From the NCBI GenBank assembly GCA_016937915.1, contig JAFGVR010000163.1, forward strand, positions 1-12,309: 12,309 bases of DNA. Reading direction: 5' to 3'. The notes below the pieces were generated by a model. The model did no database searches. It had not been told where the DNA came from and saw only the letters and a program-made list of their open reading frames with translations. Position 1 is the stretch's first letter. Every line of letters begins with the position of its first letter. Shown one piece after another: positions 7,129 to 12,309 of the stretch. This stretch comes from Campylobacterales bacterium. GTDB taxonomy: Bacteria > Campylobacterota > Campylobacteria > Campylobacterales > Sulfurimonadaceae. Position numbers and translations under genes: made by a program.

Positions 7129-7143
7129 AAGATAAACTATCTT
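7129..7143 (+). terminator. Weak hairpin after the DUF89 gene
   Basis: AAGATA (7129-7134) and TATCTT (7138-7143) pair perfectly around AAC. An alternative 5-bp hairpin, CTTGA (7116-7120) with TCAAG (7127-7131), overlaps it and the stop codon. Neither has a strong G/C stem or a clean U-run, so any termination would be inefficient. Confidence 0.25.
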
Positions 7144-7157
7144 TAATCAAGGCTAAA

Positions 7158-7163
7158 TATAAT
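7158..7163 (+). promoter_or_regulatory. Probable -10 of glyQ
   Basis: TATAAT at 7158-7163 lies in the 111-base gap before glyQ and would give a leader of about 60 bases. A second, weaker TACAAT at 7192-7197 would give one of about 28 bases. AGGTAAGAG at 7222-7230 is the ribosome binding site region. No T-box or other riboswitch is seen. Confidence 0.5.
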
Positions 7164-7231
7164 CTTAAATAGCTTTTAACACAACAACAGATACAATTGC
7201 GAAAAATAAATTTTATAAAATAGGTAAGAGA

Positions 7232-8113
7232 ATGATAACTTTTAGTGAAATGCTTTTAAAACTTCAAGAATTTTGGATGAAGGAGGGGTGTAATATAGTT
7301 CAGCCTTATGACATCCCTGCTGGAGCTGGTACTTTTCACCCTGCTACTTTTTTACGCTCACTAGATTCAACTCCATGGGCTACAGCTTATGTAGCACCAT
7401 CTCGCCGCCCAACTGATGGTAGATATGGTGAGAATCCAAACAGACTTGGAAGTTACTATCAGTTTCAAGTGCTTATAAAACCATCTCCAGAAAATATCCA
7501 AGAGCTTTATCTAAAATCTTTGGAGTTTTTAGGGCTTGATGTTTCAAAACACGATATCCGTTTTGTGGAAGATAATTGGGAATCACCAACTCTAGGAGCA
7601 TGGGGACTTGGTTGGGAAGTTTGGTTAAATGGTATGGAAGTTACACAGTTTACTTACTTTCAACAAGTTGGTGGGGTTGAGTGTGACCCTGTTGCTGTTG
7701 AGATAACTTATGGAACTGAACGCCTTGCGATGTATCTGCAAGGGGTGGATACTGTTTTTGATATAGTTTGGAATGAAAATGCTCATGGTAAAACTCTTTA
7801 TAGAGATGTTCATAAAGAGGGTGAGATAGAGTTTAGTAAGTACAACTTTGAAGTTGCAGATACTGCTATGTTATTTAATGATTTTAACGCAAAAAGTGAA
7901 GAGTGTTTAAAAACACTTGAAGCTGGACTTCCACTACCTGCGTATGATCTATGTATGGCTACTGCAAATACTTTTAATGTGTTAGATGCTAGAAAAGCTA
8001 TCTCACAAACTGAGCGTCAAAACTACATCTTGAAAATTCGCGAACTCTCAAAAGGGTGTGCCCAGCTTTATAAAGATCAAGAGCAAGAGAGAAATGAAAG
8101 GGTGAGGGGTTAA
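7232..8113 (+). CDS. glyQ: Glycyl-tRNA synthetase alpha subunit
   Basis: This 293-residue protein aligns by eye with GlyQ over its full length (usual 290-305). GlyQ is the class II catalytic subunit of the alpha2beta2 bacterial enzyme that charges tRNA-Gly in the cytoplasm. Visible family blocks are [20 protein letters not shown] (13-32), [17 protein letters not shown] (56-72), [27 protein letters not shown] (117-131), [11 protein letters not shown] and [16 protein letters not shown]. The beta subunit gene glyS is not in the window; in Campylobacterota it is commonly unlinked. It has its own upstream promoter candidates. Its last codons form one arm of a terminator shared with the convergent rhodanese gene, and its TAA overlaps that gene's stop codon. 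Confidence 0.96.
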   Translation: MITFSEMLLKLQEFWMKEGCNIVQPYDIPAGAGTFHPATFLRSLDSTPWATAYVAPSRRPTDGRYGENPNRLGSYYQFQVLIKPSPENIQELYLKSLEFLGLDVSKHDIRFVEDNWESPTLGAWGLGWEVWLNGMEVTQFTYFQQVGGVECDPVAVEITYGTERLAMYLQGVDTVFDIVWNENAHGKTLYRDVHKEGEIEFSKYNFEVADTAMLFNDFNAKSEECLKTLEAGLPLPAYDLCMATANTFNVLDARKAISQTERQNYILKIRELSKGCAQLYKDQEQERNERVRG

Positions 8114-8133
8114 CACCCTTGCTGACCCTTTTT
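8097..8133. terminator. Terminator hairpin shared by glyQ and the rhodanese gene
   Basis: AAAGGGT (8097-8103) pairs with ACCCTTT (8125-8131), and an inner stem AGGGGT (8105-8110) pairs with ACCCTT (8115-8120) around TAAC. TTTTT (8129-8133) then GTTTG follows, making a good intrinsic terminator for glyQ. Read on the minus strand, the stem is followed by TTTCATTT, a weaker version. AAGGGTG (8098-8104) and CACCCTT (8114-8120) offer a competing 7-bp fold. The whole element lies in coding sequence: glyQ on the left and the rhodanese gene on the right. Confidence 0.7.
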
Positions 8134-8598
8134 GTTTGCTAAAGCTATATCACCAAAATAGCTTTTGAGTGTCCTTCCGCTATCAAACCAGTTTACTAAG
8201 CCACCTTTTAAACATTTTACATTTGTAAATCCCATCTTTTTTAGTTGCTCACCAGCTAACAACCCTCTAGGACCTTTAAAGCAGTAGGTTACTATCTCTA
8301 CATCATGACCATATTGTTCAAATATCTTTTTAATAGCCACAAACTCCAATTTTCCTCTTGGGATAGTTAGATGCATCTCTTTTCTAAGATAACCACTAGC
8401 AAACTCTTCTGGTTCTCGAACATCTAAAAGTAAGATATTTAGATCTATTAGATCAAGCTCATCAGGCTCTACATACTCAACAACCTTTTCAGCTTCAGTT
8501 ATCAGCTTTTTAAACTGCTCACTAAGGTAAACTTCCGCCCTTCGCTGTGCCAACTCCTCTAGGTCTAGGTGTGCATTGTCTTTTATATTTTCACTCAT
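8110..8598 (-). CDS. Rhodanese-like sulfurtransferase domain protein
   Basis: This 162-residue protein has a helical N-terminal extension (1-40) and a single rhodanese domain (about 42-143). The features are [16 protein letters not shown] (56-71), HLTIPRGKL, and the active-site loop CFKGPRG starting at C106, followed by [22 protein letters not shown]. The loop has the Cys-x-x-Gly-x-Arg form expected of a working persulfide site. Such proteins carry or transfer sulfane sulfur in the cytoplasm; no signal peptide is present. The chain ends in KGQQGC, placing a second cysteine at the very C-terminus, which might take part in relay or resolution of the persulfide (inference). The ATG is preceded on the minus strand by AAAGAGA. 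It converges on glyQ, sharing TTAA at the stop codons. Confidence 0.85.
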   Translation of the reverse strand: MSENIKDNAHLDLEELAQRRAEVYLSEQFKKLITEAEKVVEYVEPDELDLIDLNILLLDVREPEEFASGYLRKEMHLTIPRGKLEFVAIKKIFEQYGHDVEIVTYCFKGPRGLLAGEQLKKMGFTNVKCLKGGLVNWFDSGRTLKSYFGDIALANKKGQQGC

Positions 8599-8631
8599 AT
8601 CATCTCTTTAATTTAAATCTTTTCTAAAAAG

Positions 8632-8637
8632 ATAGTA
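8632..8637 (-). promoter_or_regulatory. Possible -10 of the rhodanese gene
   Basis: On the minus strand these bases read TACTAT, placed to give a leader of about 25-30 bases before the ATG at 8598. Beside it, ATCTTTT (8617-8623) and AAAAGAT (8627-8633) form a 7-bp inverted repeat around CTA that would lie at the start of the transcript. This is a weak call in AT-rich DNA. Confidence 0.3.
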
Positions 8638-8680
8638 TCGTATTTGGATTAAACAAAACTTTTATATAAGATTTTTTCGT

Positions 8681-8686
8681 TATAAT
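8681..8686 (+). promoter_or_regulatory. -10 of the two-gene membrane unit
   Basis: TATAAT is preceded by a T-rich stretch (ATTTTTTCGT), as is typical upstream of -10 boxes in Campylobacterota. Transcription would start near 8693, about 24 bases before the ATG at 8717. Two SD-like elements follow, AAGGAG (8699-8704) and AAGGAT (8709-8714). These signals point to 8717, not 8801, as the original translation start. Confidence 0.65.
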
Positions 8687-8716
8687 CATCACTTTTTTTA
8701 AGGAGAATAAGGATAA

Positions 8717-8794
8717 ATGAGACGAAAATCTATTATAAAATCTTATATGATGATACTGATTTTTATATTTGGCACTGCATTAAATGCACAATAG
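8717..8794 (+). CDS. 25-codon signal-peptide ORF ending in in-frame TAG
   Basis: ATG at 8717 follows a good promoter and two SD elements. It encodes MRRKSIIKSYMMILIFIFGT followed by ALNAQ, then TAG at 8792-8794. This is a textbook Sec signal peptide: a basic n-region, a hydrophobic core and A-L-N-A as a likely signal peptidase I site. The frame is the same as that of the membrane protein that restarts at GTG 8801, only six bases past the stop, and there is no other stop between 8717 and 9620. The simplest reading is that this is the true N-terminus of that protein, cut off by a nonsense codon. Alternatives are a sequencing error, a leader peptide with reinitiation, or TAG read-through. Confidence 0.7.
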   Translation: MRRKSIIKSYMMILIFIFGTALNAQ

Positions 8795-8800
8795 AGTGAG

Positions 8801-9622
8801 GTGAAAAAAGAGCCTTATTTTAAAACATTTCATGTTCAAGATATACACTATAGTGTATATAACGACAATGCTTTTTTAGAGACTTTGTCCTATGAACAGA
8901 TAAACGGTAAAAAGTATCTAAGTGCAGTTGGTAATAACATATCAAGTAGAAATTCGTTTTACGATAAAGTTTACTATATGGGTGTGGTTGTACTCGATTC
9001 TATTTTAAGAGTTGGTGTACTTTTGGTGCCTATGACCATCTTTTTATTTTTACTTCCACCTGTTATATATGGTATGAAGTCTAGCCAGAAAAAAACATAT
9101 AAAGATTACCTTGTATATGTGGGACTTTTTATTGCCCTTGCCCTAACTCTAAAAGTTGGTTACCACTATGCTACAAGTGTGTATGCATCTATTGGGACAT
9201 TTTTTCAAGCTGTTTTTATGGCTTATTTTATGATTATCATCTCTGTTGCAGCTTCACCTATACTTCTCATAATTATGATGAGTATGGTTTCATTTAACCA
9301 AAAGGGGTTTGAACTATATGCTGATGGAACTATGTTTGAACTACTCATTGAGCTAGTAAAGATACACCTTTTAAATATCGGAATAGATATAGATGTAGAT
9401 AAAGAGATGATAATACTCGGATTTAAACTTATCCTTTTAGTGCTTATCCTAAAAAATGTAAGACTGGCTATAAATGCTATATTTATAACAGCTTCATCAA
9501 AGGTGCAAAACTCCTTTTATGTTGTAAGTGTTTTGGCACTTTTCCTCTCACTTTACTACTTCAACCAAGAGCTTATGAACAGATTTGCATCTTTTGCACT
9601 TGAACTTACAAAAACGATTTAA
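8801..9622 (+). CDS. Polytopic inner-membrane protein of unknown family, N-terminus interrupted
   Basis: As read from GTG 8801 this gives 273 residues. It has a hydrophilic N-terminal region (1-57, HVQDIHYSVYNDNAFLETLS and on) and then about five or six hydrophobic segments, near 60-89, 103-121, 133-162, 202-218 and 238-255. The GTG has no usable SD: the only GAGG overlaps the start codon. The in-frame signal peptide at 8717-8791 would instead put residues 1-57 in the periplasm and set a different topology. With it, the full protein would be about 301 residues. A second membrane protein gene follows after 9 bases, so they probably form an operon and possibly a complex. I do not recognise the family. 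The signal peptide plus many helices loosely recalls VirB6/TrbL-type proteins, but no conserved motif supports that. Confidence 0.75.
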   Translation: MKKEPYFKTFHVQDIHYSVYNDNAFLETLSYEQINGKKYLSAVGNNISSRNSFYDKVYYMGVVVLDSILRVGVLLVPMTIFLFLLPPVIYGMKSSQKKTYKDYLVYVGLFIALALTLKVGYHYATSVYASIGTFFQAVFMAYFMIIISVAASPILLIIMMSMVSFNQKGFELYADGTMFELLIELVKIHLLNIGIDIDVDKEMIILGFKLILLVLILKNVRLAINAIFITASSKVQNSFYVVSVLALFLSLYYFNQELMNRFASFALELTKTI

Positions 9623-9631
9623 GGGGATAAA

Positions 9632-11011
9632 ATGAACGACAAATTTCCAACATATTATTATGAAGATCTAAAACTATTGCAGAGGATGAGAAGTAAAATG
9701 ATCATCTTCTTATATCTTGTTTACATAGTTTTTATCGAGTATGTGTTTATAAACAAAGTTGATTTTGATATCATCCTTATATCTACAGTGCTTACATTTC
9801 TTTTTGCATTTTCACTCTCATCGATGCTAAAAAGTACAAAACAAGAGGCTGTGTTTTTTAAAGAGCTAAAAGAGGTATATAAAACTTATGCCAAAAAATA
9901 TAAAAACGAACATGTAAAAGATATTCACAACACTTATGAAAATCAACTTACACTTTTTCAAAAATCTTTTGTTGCATTTTTTACATTTTTAGCTGCCCTT
10001 GGTGGTACATACTTTTCAATAGTATTAGCACATGACTATATGACATTTAATGTTTTCGTACCTGTTTTTGCACTGATATTTATCAATGTAACATTTTATG
10101 GCTTTTTTGCAGAGATAGTTAAAGAGATAAATGAAAAAGAGTACAGAGGGGATAGCAGTTTTGGGGAAAAGATATTTTTAAATCTTTTGATTCGCCCAAC
10201 TTTTAAACTCATAGAACTCATAAATCAAGGACTTGCCATCATAATCGCTCTTGTAATCGTCTTTGCAATTGTGAAACTTATAATGGGTGTAGCAACTTTC
10301 AATACTGAGATACTTTTAGAACTGCTTGTAGATACTGGTGTAGTACTTTTAAACGCTGTGGTCGTATCTGTAGGTGCTGCTATCGCTGCAGGTATAACAT
10401 ATATGGGATTTGGAGTTCTAGGGTTTTCCATAGAGATATTTAGCAAAAAAGATATACTTTTTTTAGAAAAAGGGCTATATAGTGAGATAAGAAAGCTAAA
10501 AGATAAACACAATATAGATAGTGAATATATAAATGCCCAATCAGAAGTAAGGACAAAGATAAAAAGTATCATGGTATATGCAGTGCCGTTTGTGATAATT
10601 TTTCTAGTGGGTATGTTTGTACTTGATGGTTTTAACATAATCTCATTTGTCCAGCCAATTGGGACAGAAAATGTAGATATATTTTCAGCTATGCCATCAT
10701 GGGATATGGTCAAAAACGCAGATGGCTTTTTTGCAAGTATATTTGCACTTATAGGGTTTGCCATACTTGCTGTTATAGGGATAATAGCTATACCGTTTTT
10801 AGCCATAGCATGGGTAATAGTATTTATCTTTAAAATGATAATGGTAGTTGTAAATGCGATAACAGGGGTTATACTTGTTCTATCTTTCGTATCACCCGTT
10901 CTTTTTGCAGCATACACAAGACTTCAAAACGATAAATCTCTCTCAAACTTTACATCTATATACTTTTATATGGCGTTTATAATGATCATATTTTTTATGT
11001 CACTGATGTAA
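9632..11011 (+). CDS. Large polytopic inner-membrane protein of unknown family
   Basis: This 459-residue protein has a good SD (AAGGGG, nine bases after the previous stop) and about ten hydrophobic segments: near 23-42, 46-65, 112-132, 139-160, 199-219, 233-264, 312-332, 366-388, 389-408, 409-428 and 440-458. Two hydrophilic stretches stand out: a basic segment (66-110, KQEAVFFKELKEVYKTYAKK onward) and a charged loop (270-310, SKKDILFLEKGLYSEIRKLK onward). Both are likely cytoplasmic by the positive-inside rule. There is no nucleotide-binding, channel or transporter motif I can name. It sits directly behind the amber-interrupted membrane protein gene and has its own SD, so it should still be translated if the first gene is broken. 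Function unknown. Confidence 0.78.
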   Translation: MNDKFPTYYYEDLKLLQRMRSKMIIFLYLVYIVFIEYVFINKVDFDIILISTVLTFLFAFSLSSMLKSTKQEAVFFKELKEVYKTYAKKYKNEHVKDIHNTYENQLTLFQKSFVAFFTFLAALGGTYFSIVLAHDYMTFNVFVPVFALIFINVTFYGFFAEIVKEINEKEYRGDSSFGEKIFLNLLIRPTFKLIELINQGLAIIIALVIVFAIVKLIMGVATFNTEILLELLVDTGVVLLNAVVVSVGAAIAAGITYMGFGVLGFSIEIFSKKDILFLEKGLYSEIRKLKDKHNIDSEYINAQSEVRTKIKSIMVYAVPFVIIFLVGMFVLDGFNIISFVQPIGTENVDIFSAMPSWDMVKNADGFFASIFALIGFAILAVIGIIAIPFLAIAWVIVFIFKMIMVVVNAITGVILVLSFVSPVLFAAYTRLQNDKSLSNFTSIYFYMAFIMIIFFMSLM

Positions 11012-11013
11012 AA

Positions 11014-11040
11014 AAAGATATACGAAGATTTTATATCTTT
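11014..11040 (+). terminator. Hairpin terminator after the membrane-protein unit
   Basis: AAAGATATA (11014-11022) pairs perfectly with TATATCTTT (11032-11040) around a 9-base loop, starting three bases after the stop codon of the second membrane gene. The following TTTGTATATTATT is U-rich but not a clean run. The stem is AT-rich, so it may be a weak terminator. A new promoter follows at 11075. Confidence 0.45.
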
Positions 11041-11074
11041 GTATATTATTCACGATTCATACACATTTAAAACC

Positions 11075-11080
11075 TATAAT
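11075..11080 (+). promoter_or_regulatory. -10 of the N-formylglutamate amidohydrolase-like gene
   Basis: TATAAT at 11075-11080 would start transcription near 11087, about 20 bases before the ATG at 11107. The likely SD is GGA at 11098-11100, which is weak. Confidence 0.5.
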
Positions 11081-11106
11081 CTCAGCATACTTTTTTTGGA
11101 AATAAT

Positions 11107-11844
11107 ATGAAAAATAAATATATAGTGCATCTGCCACACTGCGGAGTAGAGATACCGCAAAAGTACAGAGATGATTACTATCTAAGTGATGCAGAGCTTG
11201 AAGAAAATATATATCAGTACGCTGATTATAAAACCGAAGAACTATACGGTGGACTAACAAAAAAGTTTGAGAGTGTTATAAACCCATATTCGCGTTTATT
11301 TATGGACCCTGAGAGGTTTTTTGATGATGAGCTGGAGTCTATGCAGGTAAAACATGGACTTGGATGGTTTTATGAAAATACCATCTTAGAGAAAAAACCT
11401 CTAAGAAGTACTAAAAACAAAGATGAGATAGCATATTATTATCATGCCCACCACGAAAAACTAACAAAACTAGTGGATGAAAAACTCGATATATTTGATG
11501 AGTGCATCATTTTTGACTGCCACTCTTTTTCAAATGAACGCTACTGGTTTCACGACAAAGATATCTCACTGCCCGATATCTGCATAGGGTTTGATGAATA
11601 TCATAAAGATGAGAAGATAGTTGAACTGCTTTTAGAGAGTTTTAAAGATTATGATGTAGCTATAAACTCGCCGTATGCTGGAAGTCTTGTACCCACAAAA
11701 CACTATATGAAAGATGCAAGAGTAAAATCGGTTATGATAGAGGTAAATAAAAAACTCTACCTTGAAGATGATAATAAAACATTGAACAAAGAGTTTGTGA
11801 AATTAAGAGAATCTTTAGGAGATTTTTTTGCAGATAAATTTTAA
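11107..11844 (+). CDS. N-formylglutamate amidohydrolase-family protein
   Basis: This 245-residue cytoplasmic protein carries the family motifs in order: HLPHCG (8-13), a conserved Asp at 40 (YADYKTEEL), YSRLFMDPERF (61-71), YYHAHHEKL (111-119), IFDCHSF (135-141), NSPYAG (187-192) and MIEVNKKLYL (210-219). The His and Asp residues of these motifs are candidate zinc ligands. Family members hydrolyse N-formyl-L-glutamate to glutamate and formate, the last step of one histidine-degradation route, but many are uncharacterised and may act on other N-acyl amino acids. No hut genes are in the window, so the substrate is uncertain. A secreted coiled-coil protein follows after 9 bases and may be co-transcribed. 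Confidence 0.82.
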   Translation: MKNKYIVHLPHCGVEIPQKYRDDYYLSDAELEENIYQYADYKTEELYGGLTKKFESVINPYSRLFMDPERFFDDELESMQVKHGLGWFYENTILEKKPLRSTKNKDEIAYYYHAHHEKLTKLVDEKLDIFDECIIFDCHSFSNERYWFHDKDISLPDICIGFDEYHKDEKIVELLLESFKDYDVAINSPYAGSLVPTKHYMKDARVKSVMIEVNKKLYLEDDNKTLNKEFVKLRESLGDFFADKF

Positions 11845-11853
11845 AAGAAATAG

Positions 11854-12144
11854 ATGAAAAAATTGATACTTATAACTTTAATCTATGGCACTCTATATGC
11901 AGATAGCTGTAATGATCTGATGCGAGATAATTACGAACTTTTAAAAGAGAACAAAGAGTTAAAAGAGGAACTTGCGTACTACAAACAACAATATCCAAAA
12001 GACAAGTATATCAAAGATGGTCAGAAGATGGTTGAAAATGCAAAAGAGAAAAGTTACTGGTTCATAGGAAAATCTAAAGAGAAAATCGTAGAGACTTATG
12101 AAACTGGCAAAAATATATATGAGGCTCATAAAGAGAAACAGTGA
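11854..12144 (+). CDS. Small secreted coiled-coil protein
   Basis: This 96-residue protein starts with a Sec signal peptide (MKKLILITLIYGTLYA, likely cut before DSC). The mature part is about 80 residues, very rich in Lys and Glu. A short heptad-like segment covers residues 21-45 (LMRDNYELLKENKELKEELA), and a second helical stretch lies near 57-95. The single cysteine, C19, comes three residues after the predicted cleavage site; there is no lipobox with Cys at +1, so a soluble periplasmic protein is likelier than a lipoprotein. The SD is weak (AAAGAAATAG), which fits coupling to the upstream amidohydrolase gene. No family recognised. Confidence 0.7.
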   Translation: MKKLILITLIYGTLYADSCNDLMRDNYELLKENKELKEELAYYKQQYPKDKYIKDGQKMVENAKEKSYWFIGKSKEKIVETYETGKNIYEAHKEKQ

Positions 12145-12212
12145 GATTCAATAAAACTATAAACTACGAGATATATTAGTATATTATATTAAACCTAATC
12201 ATATATTTATAG

Positions 12213-12218
12213 TATAAT
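12213..12218 (+). promoter_or_regulatory. -10 of the gene at the right edge
   Basis: TATAAT lies 23 bases before the TTG start at 12242. It sits in a very AT-rich gap (12145-12241) that also contains TATATTATA (12180-12188), the inverted match of TATAATATA at 12213-12221. Otherwise nothing is seen in this gap. Confidence 0.45.
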
Positions 12219-12241
12219 ATAAAAAACTAAAAGGTTGTATC

Positions 12242-12309
12242 TTGATTAAACTTCTTGAAAATGCAAAAAGGCTTTATGCATTAAAAACGAATCAGAAGCT
12301 ACCAATATA
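12242..12309 (+). CDS. N-terminal fragment of an unidentified protein, TTG start
   Basis: From TTG 12242 the frame stays open to the window edge and encodes 22 complete codons (MIKLLENAKRLYALKTNQKL and on). AAAAGG at 12229-12234 is a good SD with 7-base spacing, and there is a promoter just upstream, so the start is credible even though it is TTG. The stretch looks like an amphipathic basic helix. Too short to assign. Confidence 0.5.
   Translation, partial: MIKLLENAKRLYALKTNQKLPI

Noticed and set aside
7121..7231. T-box or other riboswitch upstream of glyQ
   Set aside because: No T-box sequence, antiterminator or specifier-type structure is visible, the region is short, and T-boxes are not expected in this phylum.
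10225..10917. Long open frame on the minus strand (230 codons) inside the second membrane gene
   Set aside because: It is fully antisense to a gene with good SD and clear membrane-segment pattern. Its product is a Thr/Ile/Ser/Pro-rich shadow typical of hydrophobic genes read backwards, with no start signal of its own.
12145..12241. Inverted repeat TATATTATA/TATAATATA as a mobile-element end or operator
   Set aside because: The arms are pure A/T in extremely AT-rich DNA and 24 bases apart, so chance is the best explanation; no transposase or target duplication nearby.
1..12309. Search by eye for CRISPR arrays, tRNA or rRNA genes, insertion sequences and integrase sites
   Set aside because: No regularly spaced repeats, cloverleaf-like segments, transposase motifs or att-like duplications were noticed.

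Overview
The window is AT-rich, gene-dense DNA from a Gram-negative bacterium, most likely a member of the Campylobacterota (epsilonproteobacteria) of the Sulfurimonas/Sulfurovum type. Three things point there. The first is a block ordered cheZ-like, U32 protease-family, purE, HTH/coiled-coil (DUF3972-like), DUF89, glyQ; from memory this resembles the Campylobacter jejuni region Cj0700 to Cj0704. The second is the epsilon-type CheZ. The third is a run of promoters that have a good TATAAT -10 but no clear -35. No rRNA, tRNA, CRISPR array, transposase or integrase was seen.

Layout. Bases 1-222 hold the tail of an unidentified protein. A putative outer-membrane beta-barrel gene (265-1113) and a stand-alone P-loop ATPase gene (1194-2312) follow; three related 9-mers form an operator-like array just before the ATPase. 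A PHP-family histidinol-phosphatase gene (2330-3109, minus) meets the ATPase gene tail to tail and diverges from cheZ (3189-3884), apparently over a shared palindromic -10. cheZ is followed after 3 bases by a U32-family gene (3888-5189). purE (5238-5735) has its own extended -10 promoter. It is followed by a 16-bp hairpin that covers the ribosome binding site of a small HTH/coiled-coil gene (5792-6262), which abuts a DUF89 gene (6263-7120). glyQ (7232-8113) converges on a rhodanese-like gene (8110-8598, minus); their stop codons share one TTAA inside a terminator hairpin.

The right third is less familiar. A two-gene unit of polytopic membrane proteins (8717-9622 and 9632-11011) has no family I can name. 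The first of these has promoter, double Shine-Dalgarno sequence, ATG and a textbook signal peptide, but an in-frame TAG separates the signal peptide from the rest of the protein. Next come an N-formylglutamate amidohydrolase-family gene (11107-11844), a small secreted coiled-coil protein (11854-12144) and the first 22 codons of a TTG-started gene that runs off the end.

Most genes are housekeeping: chemotaxis signal termination, tRNA modification and charging, purine and histidine synthesis. The best candidates for something new are the amber-interrupted membrane protein and its partner, the SD-covering hairpin at 5749-5783, and the repeat array in front of the ATPase gene. All functional calls come from motif reading by eye; no database search was run.
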